From contig DATKDU010000119.1 in assembly GCA_035512595.1 (NCBI GenBank), positions 1 to 17,943 on the forward strand: DNA of 17,943 nucleotides, given 5' to 3'. Under the pieces are notes generated by a model, which ran no database searches, was not told the DNA's origin, and saw only the letters and a program-made list of their open reading frames with translations. This stretch comes from DATKDU01 sp035512595 (GTDB taxonomy: Bacteria; Planctomycetota; Planctomycetia; Pirellulales; Pirellulaceae). The position numbers and the translations under genes are program-made. Shown in pieces: positions 1 through 6,349 of the stretch; position 1 is the stretch's first letter, and each line of letters starts with the position of its first letter.

Positions 1-181
1 CCGCGAGCGGGAGATCATCAAGCTGCGTTACGGTCTGGGAGACGGCTACAGCTACACGCTGGAAGAAGTGGGCCACATCTTCAAAGTGACCCGCGAGCGC
101 ATCCGCCAGATCGAAGCCAAGGCGGTCCGCAAGCTCCAGCAACCCAGCCGCAGCCAGGAGCTGGTGGGCTTTTTGGATTAG
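1..181 (+). CDS. rpoD: RpoD-type RNA polymerase sigma factor, C-terminal end (5' partial)
   Basis: This is the 3' end of a primary sigma-70 gene that begins outside the window. The open frame starts at base 2 and gives 59 residues before the TAG at 179-181. The fragment covers region 4.2: a KLRYGLGDG stretch, then the helix-turn-helix TLEEVGHIFKVTRERIRQIE, which in this family reads the -35 promoter element. The invariant RERIRQIEAKA segment is intact. The tail PSRSQELVGFLD resembles the ends of planctomycete housekeeping sigma factors. The family is certain; calling it the primary RpoD rather than a paralogue is inferred from the tail and from the lack of any divergence in region 4.2. A double-hairpin repeat starts two bases after the stop, and an intrinsic terminator follows. 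Confidence 0.93.
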   Translation, partial: REREIIKLRYGLGDGYSYTLEEVGHIFKVTRERIRQIEAKAVRKLQQPSRSQELVGFLD

Positions 182-182
182 C

Positions 183-236
183 GTAGCGGAACTCGTGAGA
201 GTTCCGAGCATTCCGAAGTCTCACGACTTCGGCTAC
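183..236. repeat. GTAG...CTAC double-hairpin repeat (REP-like)
   Basis: The element is bounded by GTAGC (183-187) and GCTAC (232-236). Inside are two hairpins. The first is GGAACTC/GAGTTCC with loop GTGA (188-205). The second is CCGAAGTC/GACTTCGG with loop TCAC (213-232). The two loops are reverse complements of each other, so the halves are related inverted copies. It begins two bases after the rpoD stop codon. A second element with the same plan lies at 3948-3998. It is probably a dispersed intergenic repeat of the genome; its role (mRNA 3' end protection, attenuation or none) is not shown. Confidence 0.75.
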
Positions 237-244
237 AAACGATC

Positions 245-274
245 AAGCCCGCGGCAATTGCCGCGGGCTTTTTT
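245..274 (+). terminator. Rho-independent terminator after rpoD
   Basis: A perfect palindrome at 245-270 has stem AGCCCGCGGC / GCCGCGGGCT (246-255 and 260-269) and a four-base AATT loop. It is followed directly by six T on the plus strand (269-274). The stem is almost all G/C. The placement, 64 bases after the rpoD stop, fits termination of rpoD and insulation of the TA module downstream. Confidence 0.93.
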
Positions 275-312
275 CGTTTGTCCGGGGAGTTGTCCGCCCG
301 CACAAGACACCC

Positions 313-342
313 TTGACTCAACACCGAGTTGTCGAGTGTACT
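313..342 (+). promoter_or_regulatory. Candidate sigma-70 promoter with operator-like palindrome for the TA module
   Basis: TTGACT (313-318, 5 of 6 to the -35 consensus) and TGTACT (337-342, 4 of 6 to the -10 consensus) are separated by 18 bases. Between and across them lies an imperfect palindrome, ACTCAAC (316-322) against GTT (328-330) plus GAGT (334-337), and CTTGAC occurs twice (312-317 and 341-346). Toxin-antitoxin modules are often autoregulated through such sites, so this is a reasonable operator. The site lies after the rpoD terminator and about 77 bases before the DUF433 start. No start-site data exist. Confidence 0.4.
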
Positions 343-419
343 TGACGATCGGAGACCGACGAATTGTTCGTACCCCAATCGGAAAGCCGTCCATAGCTCC
401 TGGGAGGGAATGCCACCAT

Positions 420-653
420 ATGGCCAATCGCATCTCTGTCAATCCGCAAATCCACTTTGGCAAACCGTGCGTGGCGGGAACCAGAATTCCAGTGCAAAAC
501 GTGCTCGAACTGGTCCGCGATGGCGTGACCTTCTCGAGGATTTGTGCCGACTACTATCCGGACCTGACGCCGGAAGACGTGCAGGCCTGCGTTCAATACG
601 CCATTGACGTCGTGGCGCTGGAAGACATCCACCTGACGGCCGGCGCGCCATGA
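420..653 (+). CDS. DUF433 domain protein, probable antitoxin
   Basis: This is a 77-residue protein of the DUF433 family, small helix-turn-helix proteins commonly paired with DUF5615 or PIN-like partners as antitoxins. The family signature FGKPCVAGTRIPV spans residues 13-25. The second conserved part, YPDLTPEDVQACVQYA, spans residues 46-61 and forms the usual C-terminal helical segment. The frame is open as far back as 195, but the ATG at 420 is chosen because the DUF433 signature starts a few residues later and GGGAGGG (402-408) lies 11 bases upstream; the longer N-terminus would run through the terminator and promoter. The stop overlaps the next gene by four bases (ATGA), so the two are translationally coupled. 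DNA binding and autoregulation are expected from the family, not shown here. Confidence 0.88.
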   Translation: MANRISVNPQIHFGKPCVAGTRIPVQNVLELVRDGVTFSRICADYYPDLTPEDVQACVQYAIDVVALEDIHLTAGAP

Positions 654-1009
654 GATTTCTGGCCGATCAAGACGTTTATGCCGCCACGGTGCGCTTTCTA
701 GTGGGCCTCGGGCACGATGCCGCGACCGCGGCTCAACTCGGCCTTGCTCAAGCATCGGACGTGCAACTGTTGGCGACCGCCCACCAGGAACATCGAATTC
801 TCATGACTCGCGACCGAGACTACGGCGGGCTTGTTTTTGTGCAGGGACTCGGGCCGGGTGTCATCTACCTTCGCATTCTGCCAGCCACGGAGACTCAGGT
901 TCACGCCGAGTTGGAACGAGTCTTGACGGGCTATACGGAGCCGGAGCTTAGCCGCGCATTCGTCGTGATCGAGCCGGCGAGTCACCGGATTCGCAGGTTT
1001 CCACCGTAG
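650..1009 (+). CDS. DUF5615 PIN-like protein, probable toxin
   Basis: This 119-residue protein matches the DUF5615 (Mut7-C-like, PIN-fold) family, which is found next to DUF433 genes and thought to act as a toxin nuclease. It starts with the typical MRFLADQDV strand. Acidic residues in the places expected for a PIN-like metal site are D6 and D8, D37, and D55/D57 in the TRDRDYGG segment. The length is normal for the family and the protein looks intact. It overlaps the DUF433 gene by ATGA at 650-653. The stop TAG (1007-1009) is part of a GTAGC string that leads into a hairpin like the start of the dispersed repeats in this window. RNase activity is inferred from the fold, and metal-binding residues should be confirmed by structure prediction. 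Confidence 0.87.
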   Translation: MRFLADQDVYAATVRFLVGLGHDAATAAQLGLAQASDVQLLATAHQEHRILMTRDRDYGGLVFVQGLGPGVIYLRILPATETQVHAELERVLTGYTEPELSRAFVVIEPASHRIRRFPP

Positions 1010-1036
1010 CGTTTGGCGGCGTTGCGCCTGCCAAAC
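1006..1036. other. Intergenic hairpin between convergent genes, possible half copy of the GTAG repeat
   Basis: After GTAGC (1006-1010) comes a hairpin: GTTTGGC (1011-1017) pairs with GCCAAAC (1030-1036). The inner GGCG/CGCC pairs with one bulged T and has a TTG loop. It lies between the convergent ends of the DUF5615 gene (1009) and the ferredoxin gene (1048). No T-run follows on either strand, so it is not a classical terminator. The GTAGC start resembles one end of the double-hairpin repeats at 183 and 3948, but no second hairpin or CTAC end is seen. Confidence 0.35.
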
Positions 1037-1047
1037 AAGTCAAAGCC

Positions 1048-1458
1048 TTAGCTAAAAAAATTCTCGCCGAAGAGATTCACTTCCGGGCCGCTTTCAACCT
1101 CGATGTCGCCGTTGACCTTCACGCAGCAGGCCAGCCGCATCGTGTCCTCATGGCCGACAAAGGCCAGTGCGGGCACCGGGTCAGGGGTCAGCACGCACTT
1201 GAACTTCATCCGCTCGCTCATCGTCAAGGGATTGCAGTTCTCCATCCCCTTGGTGATCAGCACGCGGCACGTGCCGCACTGGCCGGGAACCAGTCCGAAG
1301 CTCATGACGCTGCAGTTGACGTACTTGTTGACCGACGCGCCCAGGCCGTTGAGCCCTTGATTGAGGTTGATTCCCGCCTTGACCGCCTCTTCGCGCAGGT
1401 TGGCCCCTTCGGCGACTTCGATTTCCTTCTTCTCTTTGACGAATTTAACGATGGGCAT
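1048..1458 (-). CDS. 2Fe-2S ferredoxin-like protein
   Basis: This 136-residue protein has a beta-grasp ferredoxin layout. It opens with an MPIVKFV strand, then a helix containing LREEAVKAGINLNQ, then the cluster-binding segment. The cysteines are C49, C61, C64, C75, C88, C111 and C112. The core GQCGTCRVLI (C61 and C64) and the late LACCVKV (C111/C112) are the usual positions for ligands two, three and four. The first ligand would be C49, which gives an 11-residue gap before C61, where adrenodoxin- or plant-type proteins have five or four. The product is a likely soluble one-electron carrier; no partner gene is visible. It lies 97 bases downstream of the HAD gene on the same strand, far enough for its own promoter, and there is no clear Shine-Dalgarno before the ATG. 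Confidence 0.82.
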   Translation of the reverse strand: MPIVKFVKEKKEIEVAEGANLREEAVKAGINLNQGLNGLGASVNKYVNCSVMSFGLVPGQCGTCRVLITKGMENCNPLTMSERMKFKCVLTPDPVPALAFVGHEDTMRLACCVKVNGDIEVESGPEVNLFGENFFS

Positions 1459-1555
1459 GGCAAAAATGGAGCGGTCGGTCGGAAACGAATTAGCCAGTCA
1501 GATTCCTGCTTCCCGAAATTTACCCCACGATTCGGCACGCGCTAAGACCGGGTCG

Positions 1556-2179
1556 TCAGTAGTTGACCGCAATTCCCCGTGCCGACAGTGCGGAAACCAG
1601 CTTCAGCGGCGAAGTAAACAGTTCCGCCTCCCAGCCGCGGCTGCGAGCGGCCGCGACGTTCTCCTCCCGGTCGTCGGTGAAAAAGATCTCCGGTCCCGCC
1701 GCGCCGGCCATTTCTTCCGCCGCCTCGTAAATGGCGGCAGCGGGCTTCATGTCCCCCGCTTCGTAACTCAGGGCGTGGAGAGAAAAGAAATCGGTCAAAA
1801 AGGGGAATCGCCCTGTTAGATACCGCCAGTGCGACGGCGACGTGTTCGATAGCACCCCGAGCCGATGGCCGGCGCGGCGGAGCGCGGCCAGAATCGGCAG
1901 CATCCGCGGCAATGGCTCGAAGATCGCGCTGCCGGCCTGATCGAGGGCCTCGCGATCGGGTCGGCATCCCGCCTCCAGGCAGAACAGGTGATAAAACTGC
2001 CCGCAATTGATGGCGCCCCGCTCATACTCCCACTGGAGGCCCGCGTCGAAGACGATCTCCCAGGTCCGCTCGACCGTGATTCCGGCGACTGCCGCCATTT
2101 GCGCCGCCGCCCGCTGGTGCGAAAAGGAGAGCAGGACGTTGCCCATGTCGAAGTAGAGAAATCTGGGAGGGATCACCAT
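1556..2179 (-). CDS. HAD superfamily (subfamily IA, YihX-like) phosphatase
   Basis: This 207-residue HAD-type hydrolase would dephosphorylate a small phosphorylated metabolite in the cytoplasm through an aspartyl-phosphate intermediate. Motif I is FDMGNVL with nucleophile D11. The second position of the usual DxD is Gly, as in the DLGNV of E. coli YihX. Motif II is LSNTS, motif III is the Lys in GDMKPAAAIY, and motif IV is FFTDDREENV. The helical cap lies between motifs I and II. The frame runs open to 2224, but the extra 15 residues are encoded by the CCAATGA repeat upstream, so the ATG at 2179 just before VIPPRFLYF is preferred. It has no strong ribosome binding site. Substrate is unknown; sugar phosphate is a guess from YihX. 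It may be read from the genes to its right only if transcription passes the repeat hairpin. Confidence 0.87.
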   Translation of the reverse strand: MVIPPRFLYFDMGNVLLSFSHQRAAAQMAAVAGITVERTWEIVFDAGLQWEYERGAINCGQFYHLFCLEAGCRPDREALDQAGSAIFEPLPRMLPILAALRRAGHRLGVLSNTSPSHWRYLTGRFPFLTDFFSLHALSYEAGDMKPAAAIYEAAEEMAGAAGPEIFFTDDREENVAAARSRGWEAELFTSPLKLVSALSARGIAVNY

Positions 2180-2187
2180 TATGCTCA

Positions 2188-2275
2188 AATGACCAATGAC
2201 CAAGCACCAATGACCAAGCACCAATGACCAATGGATTGTGGTTCATTGGTCATTGGGACTTGGTCATTGGTCATT
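2188..2275. repeat. CCAATGA heptamer repeat with long inverted arms
   Basis: Units of CCAATGA(C) run along 2188-2233 and their reverse complement along 2244-2275. The outer arms, 2188-2204 and 2259-2275, are perfect 17-base inverted copies. The inner arms, CCAATGACCAATG (2221-2233) and its complement (2244-2256), are perfect over 13 bases with a 10-base loop. Between the arms the spacing of units is irregular, with GCA inserted (2204-2206 and 2218-2220). It lies between the end of the DUF1080 gene and the start of the HAD gene, both on the minus strand. The transcript would fold into a long hairpin, which might end or process the upstream operon, but no T-run follows. Confidence 0.8.
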
Positions 2276-2298
2276 CAAAATCGAACGCCTGACATGCT

Positions 2299-2928
2299 TC
2301 ATAGCTTCTTGATCCTGATCTTCCGGTACGACGCTTCGGCCGGCTCGCCGCCGTGGATTTGCAGGCCGATGATGCCCTTGTCGGCGATTCCCGCCTCCTT
2401 CTCGGTGTAATCGACCGTCTGCAGGCCGTTGACCCAGATCTGCACCCGCGGGCCCTGGCAGCGGATCACTAGCTCGTTCCAGCCGTCCTGATTGATCACC
2501 TTGGCGAGCTTCTCGGCATCGGCTTCGACCAGGAATTTCTTCCGCCGCGACTCGTCGTACAGCCAGCCCCAGATCGGTTTGCCTCGCATCCGGCCCATGT
2601 CGCACTGATAGCCGCTGACCTCGTGGTGGTTGGGAATTCGCTGGCTGCGAAATTGCACCCCCGCATTGTCCCCTTTGCCGATCAGTCGCGCCTCCAGGCG
2701 GAGCTCGAAGTCGCCGAATTCTTCCTTCGTGCAGAGGAACTCGTTGTGCGGAATCTTTTCGTCGCGCGAGCCGGCGACGATCGCGCCTTCCGCGACGCGG
2801 AACATCTTTTCATTTCCTTCCCAGCCCGTCAGCGATTTGCCGTCGAACAGCGGAGTGAATCCTTCTTCGTCGCCGGACGCCGCCAGCGGCAGGGCAAACA
2901 GCAGGGCCGTCAGCAAGTGCTTCGTCAT
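2299..2928 (-). CDS. DUF1080 (3-keto-disaccharide hydrolase-like) secreted protein
   Basis: This 209-residue protein has a signal peptide (residues 1 to about 18, LLTALLFALPLAASG). One DUF1080 domain fills the rest. Family marks include FTPLFDGKSLTGWEG (24-38), FGDFELRLEARL (71-82), the NAGVQFRSQ strand (88-96), GYQCDMG (106-112), WNELVIRCQG (150-159) and IIGLQIHGG (186-194). The fold is a concanavalin-like jelly roll. Members are very common in planctomycetes and some hydrolyse 3-keto-glycosides, so a role in extracytoplasmic carbohydrate handling is likely; the substrate is not known. The ATG is supported by GAGAGG (2936-2941) seven bases upstream. It follows the caspase-like gene with a 24-base gap, so it is probably the last or near-last gene of the large operon, although its function has no obvious link to it. 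Confidence 0.88.
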   Translation of the reverse strand: MTKHLLTALLFALPLAASGDEEGFTPLFDGKSLTGWEGNEKMFRVAEGAIVAGSRDEKIPHNEFLCTKEEFGDFELRLEARLIGKGDNAGVQFRSQRIPNHHEVSGYQCDMGRMRGKPIWGWLYDESRRKKFLVEADAEKLAKVINQDGWNELVIRCQGPRVQIWVNGLQTVDYTEKEAGIADKGIIGLQIHGGEPAEASYRKIRIKKL

Positions 2929-2952
2929 CGATGAACCTCTCGGGAGTGGTTT

Positions 2953-3927
2953 TCAGGGTGAAGCGGACGGATTGGGGGACGGACGCGATTCTGTTTCATA
3001 GAGACGCGCGATCTGGAGCAAGATCGGCTCGAGCAGCTTCAAGTATTCCTCCTCGGCCAGCTCCCCCTTTCGCTGTCGGACCGCCGCCAATTCCCGCTCC
3101 AGCTCATCGCGGCGGGCCCGAATCTCAGGCGACAATTCCTGCTCGCGCCGGCTGGGAATCAGGCAGACCTGCTGTGCCAGCGTGCCGTCGGGCGCTGCTC
3201 CATCCTTGGCCATCTTCACCGCCCGCACGCCCTGAAACCAGTCGGCCGGAGTCCCCAGGCCGTCGCCGTTGTCGTCGATCAGCGCGTGCTCGGTTTCCAA
3301 GCGTCCGTCGGCCGCATAGAACTCCTTGACGCCGGCCGACGCCTGCAAGAACGCCTCCAAAAGCGACGTCTGGTCGTCCTTGTCCAGGTCAGCCCGCGGG
3401 TCGGCAATCGCCGCCGAAAGATAGTCGCCGAAGCGGGCGAAGTTATACTCAAACCCGCTCTTGGTGGCGGAAATCACCACGCGGTTATTTCCGGTCAACT
3501 TCGCCAAAAACGGCGCGCTGCCGGACGCGCAGTTGACGATCGCCAGCGGCCGGTCTGCCTTTCCCAGCCACTTTCCAAGCTCATCCGGCGTCACGTCCGG
3601 CCCGCGAAGGTTGAACCGCGCCGTCTTGCCGTCGAACGTGCCGTGGCCGATCAGCACCAGCCACAGCGGCTGGGGCGACGAAATCGCGTGCTCGGAAATC
3701 CGCTCCGCGAGCAGCTTGCGATCGGACTTCTCGCCGGATTCCTCCAGGCCGATTGTGTGGCACTCGGCATTACCGCGCTCGGCTGCCGCCTGCCAGCGGG
3801 CGGCCCACTGGTGGAACTGCCGGTCGTACTTTTCGGTTCCCGGTGCGCCAACGACGACGAGCACCGTGGCGCGCGGCTGGGCATCGGCGGCAAGTGCGGC
3901 ACAGGTGAGTAGGAAAAGGGCATTCAT
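2953..3927 (-). CDS. Secreted caspase-fold (C13/legumain-like) putative cysteine peptidase
   Basis: This 324-residue protein has a short signal peptide (1 to about 16). A strand TVLVVVGAPG opens an alpha/beta domain. LWLVLIGHGTFDG puts a His (H95) at the end of a hydrophobic strand. Later LAIVNCASGSAPF puts a Cys (C133) at the end of another, followed by RVVISATKSGFEYNFARFGDYL. This order, a GHG His then a Cys-x-SG segment, is the catalytic dyad layout of clan CD peptidases (caspases, legumain C13, gingipains). An acidic, possibly calcium-binding, segment DDNGDGLGTPADWF lies at 218-231. The C-terminal third (about 255-312) is charged and helical, likely coiled coil. The dyad is intact, so activity is plausible but unproven. 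It follows the vWA/GATase gene after a 73-base gap holding a double-hairpin repeat. Confidence 0.72.
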   Translation of the reverse strand: MNALFLLTCAALAADAQPRATVLVVVGAPGTEKYDRQFHQWAARWQAAAERGNAECHTIGLEESGEKSDRKLLAERISEHAISSPQPLWLVLIGHGTFDGKTARFNLRGPDVTPDELGKWLGKADRPLAIVNCASGSAPFLAKLTGNNRVVISATKSGFEYNFARFGDYLSAAIADPRADLDKDDQTSLLEAFLQASAGVKEFYAADGRLETEHALIDDNGDGLGTPADWFQGVRAVKMAKDGAAPDGTLAQQVCLIPSRREQELSPEIRARRDELERELAAVRQRKGELAEEEYLKLLEPILLQIARLYETESRPSPNPSASP

Positions 3928-3947
3928 CAGTGTACTCGGCAGCCATT

Positions 3948-3998
3948 GTAGGACGGCCCTTCCGGGCCGTCTTGGTCGGCCTGGAAAGGCCGACCTAC
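3948..3998. repeat. GTAG...CTAC double-hairpin repeat, second copy type
   Basis: The element is bounded by GTAGG (3948-3952) and CCTAC (3994-3998). Hairpin one is GACGGCCC/GGGCCGTC with loop TTCC (3952-3971). Hairpin two is GGTCGGCC/GGCCGACC with loop TGGAAA (3974-3995). The plan matches the 183-236 element, but the stem sequences differ. It sits two bases from the stop codon of the vWA/GATase gene (stop 4001-4003 on the minus strand), inside the 73-base gap before the caspase-like gene. In the mRNA it could protect the 3' end of the upstream part or weaken read-through to the two downstream genes. Confidence 0.75.
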
Positions 3999-4000
3999 CC

Positions 4001-6349
4001 TTACGGCAGTCCCTTCCAGCGGCGGAGTCCCCATTCGGCCGCCAGGCAGGTCAGCGCCAGCAAGAACACGGGCCACTGGTGCCACAGAGGATACGTCCAC
4101 GTTTCGACAATCGGAATTTTGCGGCTGGGGAGGCTGGTGACGAACCGCTCGAGGCCATCGAGCTTTAGCACCTCGCCCCCCGTCTGCTGCGCCAGCTCGG
4201 CCAGCAACTTCCGGTTGGCGCCGAGCGTGCGGAATTCGTCGCTCTGCGGCTCGACGGTCCAGCCCGTGTCGCGCTGTCCCACCTGGCTGCCGTCGGCGGC
4301 GGTGACGGTGACCTTCGCCCGGTACGCGCCGCTTTCGCGGGAGACGAACGTCGTTTCGTAGCGGCCGGGGGCCTCGGCACTGCTCTCAGCGGTCAGTTCG
4401 ACGCGGCGTTTGCCGGGAGTTTCCACCTGCAGGCTGACGGCGGCGTTGTCGAGCGGGGCAAAACGCTCGTCGCGGGCGGTGACCACCAGCCGCAGGCCCC
4501 CGGAAACGCTGGTGTCCGACCGCGTCTCCACCTCGACCCGCTGCGGCACTTCGGCCACCAGCCAGCGCACCGTTTGCCGCCACGATTTTTCCAGATCGCT
4601 GTCGGCCGGATCGGTGCGGCGCAAGTTCCAGCGCCACAAATCACCGACCAGCAGTGCCGCCGTGCGCCCGCGGCCAAAGGGCTGCACCACCAGCGCTGGA
4701 AGCGCGCTGCCGTCGGTCGCCGTCACCTGCGCCAGGACCGCGGCGCCGGGCTTAATGGAATCCGCTGCATCGATGGTTTTGAACGCCGGCATGGCCGCCA
4801 GCCGCTGCTCTTCGTCCGCCTCGCTTTTGCGGACGCGCACCCACGGCTGGAGCCATCCCTCGCGAGTCAGCGTCAGCTTGAAGCTGCCGGCTGTCGGCGG
4901 ACTGGCACGGTCGAGATAGACGGGGAGCATCTCGCCGACGGGGGAGCGGGCGTAGCGGCCATCCGCGAGGGAATCCTTGCCGGCGAGCATCAAAAAGCCG
5001 CCGCCGCGCTGGCTGACGAATTGTTGCAGCAGCGACAACTGGTCCTGCGTGAAAAAAGCGGCTTCGATGTCGTCGAGGATCACCGCGTGGTAGCGATACA
5101 GATCGTCGGCATCCTTGGGAAATCCGTCCCGCAACTCCGCATCGCTCTCGGTCCCCAACCGGACCAGCACCGGCTGATCGTACTCTTCGGCCTGCTCGTC
5201 CCCCTGATTGCCGAAACCGCGGAAGAGCGGATTGGTCCGCTCGCCGGGGCGGCCAAGGAACGTGAACTTCGGCTCTTTCTTGGCGATGCGAATCAGCCCC
5301 ACGAGCTCGACCTCGTCGTCCTCGTCGATCGCCCGGCGGAGGAATTTGTATTCCCAGTTCGGCCGGCCCGAGACGTACAACACACGATACGGCCCGCCGC
5401 CGCGATCGACCGTGGCCAGCCGCCGGTTGTTGGCCAGCGTCGCCTCCGCCGTGCGGCGCGAATCAGCCGCGGCATTCTCCTCCCCGGCCAGCGACGTTTG
5501 GACGGTGAAAAAGCTGATCCCGGGATTCTCCGGCCGGAGCAGGAAACGCTCGACCAGCGGCTCGCCGGCCGGCAATTTGTCGATCGTCCGCCGCTCGACC
5601 TCCTTTCCCTCCTCGGAAAGCACGCGGACGACGATCTTTTTCCCTGCGACCCCTTGGCCGTTGATTTCGGCCGTGATCGTCACCGGCGCGGCTTCAAAAT
5701 TCGTCTGGCTGACGCTGACGCGGGCGACCGATAAGTCGGGCGGACCTCGCTCCGCCCCGAGTGCCACGGGATAGATCGGCGGCAGGTCTTTCCAAGACCC
5801 GGCGGCAGCGGCCAGGTCGGTCGCATTGCCGTCGGTGAGGAGCAGGATCCCGGCGACGGGCTGCGAGCGGAACCGGTCGGAAAGCGCCGCCAGCGCGGTG
5901 CGCAGAGCGGACGCATCGCCTTCGAGCGACAGCTCGGCAAACGACGAGACCGGCCGCAGTTGCGTGTCGAAGGTATATCGGCGGACGTCGTAGTCCTGTC
6001 CCAGCCGCGCCAACCACGCGGCCTCTTCTTTGAGCCGCCGCTGCATGGCGCCGCCGCGCGTTTCGCGGCTGCCGCCGTCGGCAAGCTGCAAACTGCGGCT
6101 ATTGTCTGCTACCACCAGGAACAAGTTGCTCCCCGGCCGCGGCCGCGTGCCGGTAAACAGCGGTTCGACCAGACAGACCGCCAGGGCAACGATGCCGGCG
6201 GTCTTGAGGAGTGCCGCCGCGCCGCGAACCCAGCCGGAGGAATGACTTCGCCAATACGACCAGGCCAGGCCGGCCAGCGCCAGCACGGACAAGAGGGCGG
6301 CCCACGGCAGCCAGTGCGGGGCCCCCAGCGACACCTCGGCCACAATCAT
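4001..6349 (-). CDS. Membrane vWA protein with glutamine-amidotransferase-like domain
   Basis: This 782-residue membrane protein has two N-terminal membrane helices (about 13-31 and 43-62) and one C-terminal helix (about 758-775). A vWA domain follows the second helix, with metal-site DNSRS (D82, S84, S86, matching DxSxS), a candidate Thr near 151, and LLLTDGNATD with D173. A beta-sandwich region (about 205-310) comes next. Then a class I glutamine-amidotransferase-like domain (about 322-480) begins with YRVLYVSGRPNWEYKFLRRA and includes YHAVILDDIEAAFF and GGGFLMLAGKDSL. No Cys is found at the nucleophile position, so it is not expected to be an amidotransferase. An immunoglobulin-like region lies before the last helix. 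The start overlaps the previous gene's stop (ATGA, 6346-6349). It is likely an envelope partner of the MoxR ATPase encoded upstream in the operon. Confidence 0.85.
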   Translation of the reverse strand: MIVAEVSLGAPHWLPWAALLSVLALAGLAWSYWRSHSSGWVRGAAALLKTAGIVALAVCLVEPLFTGTRPRPGSNLFLVVADNSRSLQLADGGSRETRGGAMQRRLKEEAAWLARLGQDYDVRRYTFDTQLRPVSSFAELSLEGDASALRTALAALSDRFRSQPVAGILLLTDGNATDLAAAAGSWKDLPPIYPVALGAERGPPDLSVARVSVSQTNFEAAPVTITAEINGQGVAGKKIVVRVLSEEGKEVERRTIDKLPAGEPLVERFLLRPENPGISFFTVQTSLAGEENAAADSRRTAEATLANNRRLATVDRGGGPYRVLYVSGRPNWEYKFLRRAIDEDDEVELVGLIRIAKKEPKFTFLGRPGERTNPLFRGFGNQGDEQAEEYDQPVLVRLGTESDAELRDGFPKDADDLYRYHAVILDDIEAAFFTQDQLSLLQQFVSQRGGGFLMLAGKDSLADGRYARSPVGEMLPVYLDRASPPTAGSFKLTLTREGWLQPWVRVRKSEADEEQRLAAMPAFKTIDAADSIKPGAAVLAQVTATDGSALPALVVQPFGRGRTAALLVGDLWRWNLRRTDPADSDLEKSWRQTVRWLVAEVPQRVEVETRSDTSVSGGLRLVVTARDERFAPLDNAAVSLQVETPGKRRVELTAESSAEAPGRYETTFVSRESGAYRAKVTVTAADGSQVGQRDTGWTVEPQSDEFRTLGANRKLLAELAQQTGGEVLKLDGLERFVTSLPSRKIPIVETWTYPLWHQWPVFLLALTCLAAEWGLRRWKGLP

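Noticed and set aside
182..275. CRISPR array or riboswitch after rpoD
   Set aside because: The repeats are two inverted hairpins and a terminator, without regular spacers, and they lie downstream of a gene and not before one that needs control.
3952..3995. Intrinsic terminator after the vWA/GATase gene
   Set aside because: The hairpins are strong, but no run of T follows on the minus strand and the structure matches the dispersed double-hairpin repeat.
4001..6349. Functional glutamine amidotransferase
   Set aside because: The domain resembles the fold, but no Cys stands at the nucleophile position and no His/Glu pair is evident.
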